From Vanilla planifolia (Eukaryota > Streptophyta > Magnoliopsida > Asparagales > Orchidaceae): a DNA stretch of 64,000 nt. The notes below the pieces were generated by a model that was not told where the DNA came from, searched no databases, and saw only the letters and a list, made by a program, of their open reading frames with translations. Made by a program: the position numbers and the translations under genes. Location: the NCBI GenBank assembly GCA_023846275.1, contig CM043874.1, positions 24,277,630 to 24,341,629 on the forward strand. Reading direction: 5' to 3'. Within the stretch, counting starts at the first letter, position 1, and every line of letters begins with the position of its first letter. Below, in pieces: positions 37,282 to 46,461 of this stretch.

Positions 37282-37370
37282 GGCTGGTGATGATTGATCT
37301 TAAGGATCTAGCGGATTTCTGTGAGACTTTCGAGTCTATGATCGATTTTGTTGTTACACACACTGAAGCC
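37282..37370 (+). ncRNA. Box C/D snoRNA with two guides to 25S rRNA
   Basis: C box GTGATGA at 37287-37293, D box CTGA at 37363-37366, closed by a GGCT/AGCC terminal stem (37282-37285 with 37367-37370). Length about 89 nt. One base upstream of box D, gttgttacacac (37350-37361) is fully complementary to GUGUGUAACAAC of 25S rRNA. Upstream of a D'-like CTGT (37319-37322), tagcggatttc (37309-37319) is complementary to GAAAUCCGCUA, which lies only a few bases 5' of the first target in plant 25S rRNA. By the box D+5 rule the first guide would direct 2'-O-methylation of a U in GUGUGUAAC. The rRNA sequences are from memory; the complementarity is read directly. I do not assign a snoRNA name. Confidence 0.82.
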
Positions 37371-37477
37371 TTTCTTTTGATTTCTGTTCACGAGTATTTG
37401 TGTTTCAGTTGAAATTCTCGTATCTTAAGCTTTTAGTATCGAAGGTCGTACTGTTTCTTTGTAAGATTTGCATGTCA

Positions 37478-37575
37478 TGCGATGATGAGGTTGGGAACTT
37501 GGTGCGGGCAGTGGCGAGATTAGTCGCCGTGAGCCTTTTACATCAATAATACGACTTCTCCTTCCACTGAGTTCA
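37478..37575 (+). ncRNA. Box C/D snoRNA with 16-nt guide to the 3' end of 18S rRNA
   Basis: C box ATGATGA at 37482-37488 and D box CTGA at 37567-37570, about 98 nt in all. Immediately upstream of box D (one unpaired A), tacgacttctccttcc at 37550-37565 is perfectly complementary to GGAAGGAGAAGUCGUA near the 3' end of plant 18S rRNA. Box D+5 points at an A in GGAAGG. An internal hairpin ggcga/tcgcc (37513-37526) lies between the boxes. The terminal stem is weak. It lies about 110 bp after the first snoRNA on the same strand, fitting a polycistronic precursor. The 18S sequence is from memory. Confidence 0.78.
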
Positions 37576-38882
37576 GAGTGTAGATCTTTATTTTTTGTGG
37601 CTCCGGATGGACTGAATGTTTTAATCTGGGGTTCTTAGGGAATAACCTTTTCTGTGGTAAGTTTTTTTTGTATTTTTTGAAAACAATCTCAGTTGTTGAG
37701 CTCATTGGAAAATAAATTTAAGCAGCTAATGAGATCGATATCTGCAGTTGTTCCTTTTCCTTCGTCGACATGTAGCATGTTTGTTGAGCATGGGTTACAA
37801 TTCAATTGCTTTCTTCATGTTTCCGTTTTCTTAGCTTGAAACTTCCAGAGTATTTTTTATATTCTAATCAATTTTAAACCTCCTTTTGCAAGGGCTCTCT
37901 AGTCGCCACTTAGGCAAATCCCATGTGACTTCTGCCCAATTGGTGTCTGCTCTCCTTCATAAGAGCTCTCTAATTCTTTGCAGTGTATAGATTGTTGACT
38001 CCATTGATGAAAGGCTAATCTCGGCGCACAGATTACTTCAAAACCTACATGATCGCACCTTGAAATTGGTAGCATTCATCCCGTGTTGTTCGGTGTACCA
38101 AATGTTCAAAGTGATTCGATTCTAAAAATAAATAAGATTCTTTGATCCTTTTAAGTCATTACCTTTATTTTGTTTAATTTAGAAGCTATCAATTAAGATG
38201 AATAATAATCATAATGTTTAAGAAGTCAAGATGTTAAACCATTGCGTCAAGAAACAGATGAATGGTTTGATTGTGACCGTTGTAACATTCAAGGGTTATT
38301 CTGTTCTTCCAAAATGTTGAAGATGCACAATAAACCGAAATAGGTTTCTTGTTTTACATCTCATTTTATTAAATGCTGTAATGGAGAAATGTTGTGATAG
38401 GTAAGATGACTCAGTAGTCTTTACAGCTCGCATCAAAACATTATTTGATTCTATTGTGTTTAACTTTTTCCCGGTAAAGATCTTTCGTCATTTGGATGCT
38501 TTACACTTCCTCTCAGACCAAAAAACTATAATGCAAACAGTAACTAAAGCTGCAGCAGCGGAATAATAATTCAAGCAGCAGATGTTCTTTGTCGTAGAAA
38601 GCGGAGAGATTCACATTAGAGCGACTAAGTTTCTTAAAATAATACAAACAGCCTAATGACAGCAATGTAATATTTACAACAACTGTCTGCAATAAAACGC
38701 AGTGGCTTACACAACTTAAGCAACAGAAGAAATAAGATCAGTAAATCATATTAAAGCTCTTTCCAGTCTCCAAAACTCGTTCGCTCATATGGTGATCTGT
38801 TCTCCAAGAAGTTAAGATTCATTCTGTTAACAAAAATTGTAAGTCATGTATCATTACTTTGAACTACTTGAGCATAATTTTT
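37576..38882. other. Region downstream of the snoRNAs; no ORF
   Basis: Moderately AT-rich with several CT/TC patches and intron-like T-rich stretches. No protein-coding exon recognised on either strand. It may include the rest of the snoRNA precursor on plus and the 3' end of the PRXL2-like gene on minus (just left of 38883). A TGATGA at 38005-38010 lacks a matching D box. Confidence 0.4.
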
Positions 38883-40291
38883 TTAAAGGTTGAGTTTAGT
38901 TAACACCTGAACTCTACTGCAGATCTCTATTACTTCAACAATGGGAGCCCAATCACCGAGCTTCCTTTCAATAAACTGATATGCAACTCCTCCCCTTCCT
39001 CTCCTGATAACAAACAGCCCACCTTTGATTTCACCTTCTCCTATGTGGTTGCCCTTGAATCCAGAAGCCTTTGCAGCCTTATAGTTTGCACGCGAGTTCA
39101 GAACAATATCTGTTAAAAACCTCTCTTTGAGTAGCTTCCCGCTTCCAAGCGCCTTGAAAAATCCCATGCTTTGATCAATAACAACCATCCCACCCCAATA
39201 CCTCGGCCAGAATTCTTTCACCTGTGACTCTATTAGTTCATGAAGAACAACAACAAGCTGAAACCCTAATGCATCAAACACCGGTTTCCTTGAATATAGC
39301 CGATGAGCCTCTGCTCGACAGATAATGCACCTACAAACCAAACCTCATCAGAGAAAAACGTATGGAGCCCAAAGTTTTGGTGACGCAAAGTCTCGAGATC
39401 TTTACCCGGGGCGGCGAATGCACAATAGAACCGTTGGCTTCTCGTTCCACAGTTCTGAAGCTTTAAGAAGTGGAGCTTTTGTTGCCAATTGACATTCAAC
39501 ACAAGCTTTGTACTCTGTAGTGAGCTTTCTTATAGAGATATTTGCTAGTGAGGGGTACGGAGCTACATCATCCAAAATGGGAGAGGGATCAAAACAACTA
39601 CATAGATGATGACCAGTTGTTTTGCCTGCTACAATTCCCTTGAAGACATGCCCCTCTTTAAACTTCAATTCTTGATCGACGTTTGTAGTGGAGGAATTTG
39701 TACTTTCCCTTTTGAAAACAATGGCTACATGTGCTCTTCTCATGCTGAACTGCGAGGAGAGGGCAATGGCTCTCATTTTAAGAAGCTTCGACACAGTCAA
39801 GCCCGCATCTTCCATCTTATCGGCATATTGCATCAAGGATCGGTCATGCAGGTATTTTCTAAGCTCCAATGCATCCTAAAGATTTGTATTAAGCTTAAGT
39901 TGAGTAATTGTGGGTCTAGTTGTATCACAGTAGAGAATTCTGATCAGGGAAGAATCTTACTAAAGCAATCACTCATGCGTTTTGGGTTACAATAATCTAT
40001 AGATGAGAGTAATGCAACATGAAATCCCTAATCTTATTAGATGTGCAAAAGGAAATCATTCATGGTGCAGCAAAGCCATCAAGATGTGCTGAAATAACCT
40101 AACTAGGTTTTAGTTGGTTAAGAAAATGAAACATCAACCTTCTGTTGCTGTGTCAGTTTAAGCAAATCCAAGTCCTCTGCTGTCACAATTTTCAAAGTGG
40201 GTACATCATGCCAACCTGCAGCCACAAATTGATGGATGAGCCCCTTTAGAACTCCTTCTCCAAGAAATTCCTCCATCACAAAAGATGCCAT
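38883..40291 (-). CDS. PRXL2-type AhpC/TSA (peroxiredoxin-like, thioredoxin-fold) protein, 3 exons
   Basis: Exons on minus: 40291-40139 (51 codons, MASFVMEEFL...), 39875-39406, 39330-38883 (TAA at 38885-38883). Donors AAG|GTTGAT and CGG|GTAAAG and acceptors TTTAG and TTTGTAG give a continuous 355-residue frame. Residues 1-85 form a predicted helical, SAM-like region. The AhpC/TSA domain starts near KASELWNEKPTVLL and carries CIIC at 209-212, split by the second intron (RRPG|CIICRAEAHRL). Then come ALGFQLVVVLHE, FWPRYWGG, GEGEIKGGLFVI and GDWAPIVEVIEIC, all typical of the PRXL2/FAM213-like family of redox proteins. Two residues appear missing after LNSRA compared with the family pattern I recall. 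The exact substrate in plants is not established. No transit peptide is obvious. Confidence 0.87.
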
Positions 40292-41500
40292 TGCTTCTTC
40301 TCAATCTATATATGCTTGCAAGAAGCACCCAAAAGTTGAATAAAAAACCTAAATAACTGTCTACCAAAAGAAGAGAATCATAAAGGGAAAAGTTTTGACC
40401 TGTGAACTGCTATGGAATAGCTGGAGAATCCTGGATCCTCACACCAAAGGATAGGGTAGACTGAATTCCTATGAAGAGGTGAAGCTATTTTAAGGGAGAA
40501 GGAATTTTTTCATATGTAGGACAAAAACCCGTTTAGCTTAATGGACGATCGACATAAGAATCTTGTTTCTCTTCTGAAAGGGAAAGGTTCGAATTTTATA
40601 AACTTTTATAGCATTATTGATGAGCTAAGGGGCATTGGGTATAATATAACTCTATTTTGTGTCTTTATCCATGGGAATTTGGTTGGCCTTTCATTACTTG
40701 CAAATTGTCCCCACCTTCGAAGTGTTCTGGAATTGACTTGAACGAAAAATAGGAATGTTTGTTAGCAGCTTTTGAAAGCGTCATTTCTTATGAGTTTTTC
40801 AAATAACTTTGAATGGCAACACTGTATAAATGTGATTTTAAATATGAAAAAAGTCTCTTACTCTATTGATTACATGGGAGAATTAGTATGAATTGTTTGT
40901 GTACTTAATCAACCACTTAAGGCATTCAGTATATAGACAGTTTTAGATGAGTTTTTAACAACATTTTGTGTTCTTGTAGTTCAAAACTTTTTGTAACTCC
41001 ATATTTGAATGCTTTGATGAACCATAATATGGGTGGAACTATTCCAACATCACAGAATGTGAAATTCTATGCAAAATTCTCTAATATTGTGGAATTTTTT
41101 TTATTAATAACACAAGAATGATGCAAATGGCTCTGAATCGTACATGGTAGCAAGGTTTGAATAATGAGATAATATGTGTTAGCATCATTGAGAATCTTTT
41201 AGGAGATTTATGTCTTTTTCTTACAAATATTTGTAGTTAGTTCTCTATTTCTATATAAATTTGTATGTGAAAACTAGTTATGTTGTAAAACTAAGGTGGT
41301 TGTGTTTCTAAAATTACTTGGTTTCCTTTTTTCAATTAATGCAACTAAAATTTAGGATTTTAGGGGTTCATTTATCTCTTTAGATATTTGGAAAGTCTCT
41401 TAGCCTCATTTGTTTTTTCTACAAAGTAATTTTAGAGGCACCCAAACCACAACATAAAAATATTCATAACACAAGAATTAAGTTCTACTCTATGTTTTTT
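40292..41500. other. Upstream region of the PRXL2-like gene, then AT-rich
   Basis: 40292-40500 is the leader/promoter side of the gene; CACAG|GTCAAA on minus near 40400 could be a leader-intron donor. A 66-residue plus-strand ORF at 40541-40741 has no sure relative. The remainder is AT-rich without features. Confidence 0.4.
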
Positions 41501-41511
41501 TGGGGTTGAAT

Positions 41512-41731
41512 TCACTTAAAAGTTCTCACTTTTTTTTCATCAATAATCTTAATCAAAATCTCAAACATATTTTCAATAATATTCCAAATTTTTAAATCAA
41601 TAGATTCTAAAAATAAATGCATACGATTTTTCAAATAGAGACAAAACTCACCTTTAAAAAACAACTGTCGATGTGATGAAGCTCCCTCAGATAAAAACAT
41701 ATTATTCTCAACATAAGGTAGAGCCATGAAG
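41512..41731 (-). pseudogene. SIRE-like copia gag start, fragment
   Basis: Minus-strand ORF, 71 residues, starting MALPYVENN. It contains LFFKGEFCLYLKNRMHLFLESIDLKIWNIIEN, resembling the gag opening of plant SIRE-type copia (FxGxNYxxWKxRMxxFIxSxDxxxWxIV); the Tyr-x-x-Trp is changed. It starts about 40 bp after the primer-binding site at 41768-41779, as expected. The rest of gag-pol is absent. Confidence 0.65.
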
Positions 41732-41767
41732 ATCTTATCTTAAAAATTTCTTTCTTTTGATAACCTC

Positions 41768-41779
41768 GCTCTGATACCA
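41768..41779 (-). other. Primer-binding site (initiator Met tRNA)
   Basis: Plus gctctgatacca, i.e. TGGTATCAGAGC on minus, an exact initiator-Met tRNA match. It separates the gag fragment on its left from the 5' LTR on its right. Confidence 0.88.
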
Positions 41780-41781
41780 TT

Positions 41782-43080
41782 TGTTGTAAAACATGTGAAG
41801 GAAAATGAATAAGAAGGGAGGGGTGAATTATGCATTTAACCATTTTTTTATTCCAAAAATTAGAAGAAAAAATTTTAGCTTAAAAATATTTTTTTTATCT
41901 AGGAAATAAAATTTCTCAATAATAAATAAAATGTACAAAAGATTTTAGGTGATTCAACTTAAACTAGTGCCTACATTCACTCTCAATCCTCAATCAGCTT
42001 TCTACTAGCCACTCTCTTTTATCAAAGCTAGTAGGGGTAAAAAAAAATACACATTGGTGCTCTAATAAGATACCAAAATAAAAAAAAATTCAAGCTATTC
42101 AAAAAAATTTAAAACTTTATAATTTTTTACTTAGAAAATACCTACACTTTTAATTCTTTAAACATAACTGACACTACTAATGAATAAAGTAGATGCTACT
42201 AGAAAATATAGAAATAATTATGAATAAAAATAAAGAAATAGAGATTAATGGAAATTTGTAGCTCCTGTAATTACATAGAAATTTGTTGGTCACAATTTGG
42301 ACTTCCTTGGACTTGTATGAAAATTTTCAAGTTTGATTTAATAATTTTTTTGATAGATAAAGTATCATTATTTATAGTTGAAATGAAAAACTCCAAAAAT
42401 AACTCTCTTGACGGCTAAAATCTGCTTTTCGAAAAGCTAGCCATTACAGGTAGAGAAGATGATACAACTGCTGTATGATTAAACGAACGAAACAAGATAA
42501 TCATCAGATCATCTTTAATGATAAAAGGTCTAGATCTAATCACAGTGAGATAAGATATGTAGCATTGGATTTGAAAGTCGGATGGATGACAATGATGATG
42601 ACATTACTATTCACATAGGCGAAGAGACTCTTAGCCGTTCAATCAAGCATTACGGATGAACGGTTGAAAATAGAAGACTGTTAAAAAATATGGGCATGAT
42701 TTGAACCGTTTGATCACAAAAATGTGCGATCGATCGGTGTAGAAATCTCAAATTTGACAAAGCTTATAATACATCTACTTTGTGTATTATTATCAGCATA
42801 ATGGAGTTGGCTATCCCCTGGTCTTTTCGAGAAGTCAGGACCTGAGTTGTGAGCGCACGCCTATGGATTTGACAAGACCTGATTTTCATAAATTAAATAA
42901 CGAGTCTGCCCTGACCACTTCGAAGACTATAATAATAACTCTAGTTAATTGATACACTGGCTTAACCCATCTCAGTTTTGATTGGGTTTCTGGCCCACGG
43001 GTCTCCAAGGCCCACGTCCCCTTCGGGCCATTTAACTTGAGCCCTTCGGGCTTAGTGGTGGGTGTGCTTAGGTAAAAATA
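41782..43080 (-). repeat. 5' LTR of a SIRE/Maximus-like copia element
   Basis: The minus-strand LTR ends ...TTTTACAACA at 41782, two bases before the PBS. Contents: an aagattttaggtgattca block (41940) that recurs at 60781, and a less AT-rich region at 42450-43070 with several short palindromes. There is no paired LTR to the left, so the element is truncated. The right boundary (about 43080) is estimated from the drop in GC. Confidence 0.55.
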
Positions 43081-45199
43081 TTTTTTCTTTTTTCATAATA
43101 AAAAGTTTTATAAAAAGAGATTTGAAAATTTAAAAACTCAAAGGCTTTTAAATAAAATGCAACTTAAACAAATTTCACATATGCATGAAGAATAATAATC
43201 CTATATGTCATAATTATAAAAAAATTTAAAGGTTTAACATGTTAATTATAAAGATTTAAAAATAAAATTTATTATGAATTTGCCACTCCACGAAGACCAT
43301 TGTCCTTGACTCCATAGTAGGCTAAGCTATCAAATTAAATTCACTATTTATATTACAACAGCTTTTGCTTTAACAAATTTGGATCACTAGAATACTTATT
43401 TAGATTTAACTGAAATAATACTAAGCTTAACAAGATATTAATAAATATTTAGCCTTAATTTTGTGATCCTCACATCAAAAGGTACAATAATATCTACCTC
43501 TAAGCCTATAAACTTGAGCACTATCATAAATTCTACTATATCATAGATACGTGGAGAATCTCAACACAAGTGAGCCTTTTTACATATTAGGCACAACCAT
43601 ACACATTAAAAAACTCAAACTTAAGCCAAATCCCTCCAATTTAAATAGCTTAGAGAGGAGACAAATCCCATCATATTAAATAGCCTAGAGATGGGTTAAC
43701 AACAAATCACAAAAGCTTATGAACAATAAAAAACTCAAACTACAATTGGATATATATATATATATATATATAATTCTCTAAAATATTAAGTAAATGTGTT
43801 ACCAAATATAATTGAGACATTGTGAAATAAAGGTGGATAGATGTAGAAATTATAAAAACACTTATATATAAGTGTTTAATGCCTTGTAAGGTCCATCTTA
43901 AATGTGTTTAGATTATCTTGAAATACTTTTGACTTATAGTCCACTCAATCAGCTTTCTATATATGTAATTCAAATCAATTAGTCTCCCAAAAGATCTAAA
44001 AGTGATTTGGTAAGAGCAACAACTATTTATAAGCAAAGAATCCTAAAACATCCCCTAAAATACCTCCAATATCTCTCTTAAATGGCTAAGTCAAAGTTGC
44101 ATATTTGTGATACTAGACTTATACGTTGTGTGTGCAACATATTTGCACTCATAATAAGCCAATGCATGTAGATGTTAGGCACATTGCTCACACAAGTAGA
44201 ACATATGAATGAAATCATGAATACCTTGCAAATTATACTATGACATACCATACATTAACAATTAATGAACTATGCATTTTCCTCAAATACGTTGATATGT
44301 GAATGTAGTGTTCATTATGTACTATAGTTCAAAGTCCATGTACAATATATAGAGTCGAAACGTATTATACATGATAACAACATACAATACAATAAGTTCA
44401 ATTTTTTAAGAATTAAAATAATGTATTTTAAATACTTTCATAACTTCAAACTTCAATATGTGAAGAATTCAAGTGAATCAAGATGAACATTATGAATGTT
44501 ATAGGTTAAGTTAATTTAAGCCTAGCATTCACTTTAAGATTTGTAAAGTTTTGCAATCAAAACATTTATGTCTTGCTTCCTAATGTTAGTTTGATTATAA
44601 TTCTAAGATATGAATTAAAAGGATAATCAAAGACTTTCAATTCTTTCCATGACTTGAATTAATTTTATGAATTATATTTGCTTAGTCATGCTATATGCAA
44701 TTCAACATAAGATCAAATCTTAAATATGATATATATGAATGCCAAAATTTTTGTATGAAAACTCTTAATAATTAAGATAAATATCAAAATAATTTTTCTC
44801 ATAAATCCTTATATAAAATCATCTCTTAAAGAATTGGGTGCATATACATCATTGGAGTTGTTTCTTCATCCTTCATATCTTTAAAACGTTGTGAATATTA
44901 GACAAGTTGAGCACTTTCTTAGCCACTTCGTGATAAGTGATCACAAAGTCTACTTTTCTTAAATGTTACTTATGAAACATGTTAAATAAATATATTAGAT
45001 CACCAGAAAAGATACTTAAAAGGTTTGTTATTTTCAAAATTAAATATATCCTTTGAGCTTATGAGGTCTAACAAAGATCTATTCCAAAGTGTTGTATTAA
45101 ATTTGAGAAACTACTCAATCCATTATATCTTAACTTCTATCAAGATTATTTCTTTAAGCTCAATGATAATAACCTTCAAAGCAAGTATATATTGATTTA
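43081..45199. other. AT-rich intergenic sequence
   Basis: No gene or RNA seen. A TA microsatellite lies at 43750-43772. Confidence 0.4.
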
Positions 45200-45680
45200 T
45201 TATGGGATTATTTGATTGGTTGTAAGAATTTGTATCTTAAACTTTTATTCATGTTTTTGTACCTCTTTTATTTTTATAATTGAGCCCTTGTGACCATTTT
45301 GTCTTTTGGCCAAACTTTATACGATCCTTTGGTGTGATATTGTAAGCTTTTTTGGTTTGATGAATGTAAGGGCTTTTGGCTTATAATTATGGGTTTTTTT
45401 TTTCTTGATGTGAGGACTTTGCTTACCTACCTTTGCAAAATACTTTGAAAGTGTAAACCTAAGCTTTTGTGAGAGTGTAAGGCCAAGCTTTTGTAGCCAA
45501 GGGTGTTTGAGATCAAACCACGTAAACGTATCAATGCTTTTACTTTATTATACTCCTTACACAAACTAAATTTCAAAACTGAGAAAAACCTTTGAAGTAT
45601 TAGTCAAGAACAATTATAATAAAAGGTTTTCACTAAATTTATATTCTTATTTTTTATTTATTAAACCCCCCTTCTTTCAT
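45200..45680 (+). repeat. LTR-like segment, SIRE/Maximus type
   Basis: Contains reiterated taagctttt / aagcttttgt patches, aaaccacgtaaacgtatcaa, and an aaacccccctt end at 45664-45674; this combination resembles the 3' part of Maximus-type LTRs on the plus strand. No PBS follows, so it may be a solo or broken LTR. Confidence 0.35.
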
Positions 45681-46461
45681 GAACATGCTTAACCTCTTAT
45701 TTCTAATATTTTAAGAATAAGACAAGTTTAGATATTTTCAATATTTAATTATGTTAAGTTTCATATTCTACTTTTAAAATGTGATCTAATGATCTGTGAT
45801 ATTGAATGTGAAGCTCTGTTTGTTATAGCACTATCTTTCAAGCAATTATTAGGTTAAGTTTTTTCCATATCTTTTTTATAACAAGATTCTCATGAAACCT
45901 AAAAATCACACTAATATTGGTATGAAATGTCTCATTATTAAGTTTATTATGATCAAACACCCATTATGAGCTGATGAATCAACAAATTCCTTGTCATACT
46001 ATTTTCAATTAATGGCCATTTCCAAGATTCAAGAAAGTAATATAATATTATCAATTTTTATAGACAGAATTTTGTAATATGAGTGTATGTCTTATTCTAC
46101 AACTTCACTAATGTGATTATTAACAATGACATAATAAAAACCAAACAATATTATCAAGGGGATGAAAACATGAAAATAAAGAACACCCATGATTGTAGAT
46201 GCTAGTAATGAGTCTAAGCCAACCATACCTTTATGAAGGTCAGTCACAACTTTATGATTCAAGACGACTGAGGATAGTGATTTGAAATAACCTTGAGAAG
46301 GAACATTTGTACTGTACAGCATCAAATGAAAGCAGAAAGCTCTGACAAAAGAACAACTTGGAATGAGAAAAACTACAGTTCAAGAGACCAAGCAAAAATT
46401 AACTCCACATTTTTAATTCTGAGGTGCTAAAGCCGTAGGAAATCACAGAATCAATTACATC
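45681..46461. other. Downstream side of the RING-H2 gene
   Basis: Likely holds the 3' untranslated region of the gene starting at 46462 (minus). A 77-residue minus ORF (46092-46325) has one hydrophobic stretch and no known family; I do not call it a gene. Confidence 0.35.

Noticed and set aside
36955..37363. ORFs across the snoRNA promoter
   Set aside because: They span the TATA box and CT tract, and the snoRNA evidence explains the region better.
38060..38090. Antisense similarity to the start of 5S rRNA (atgatcgcacc)
   Set aside because: Only about 10-11 bases match and the similarity does not continue, so it is not a 5S gene or Cassandra element.
40511..40585. tRNA or SINE promoter (tagcttaatgg as A box, ggttcgaat as B box)
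   Set aside because: I could not fold an acceptor or anticodon stem, and no SINE tail or target duplication was seen.
40541..40741. 66-residue ORF ending NLVGLSLLANCPHL, faintly like an RNase H tail
   Set aside because: One weak motif only, no neighbouring LINE domains.
46092..46325. 77-residue ORF with a hydrophobic stretch
   Set aside because: No relative recognised; lies in the probable 3' untranslated side of the RING-H2 gene.
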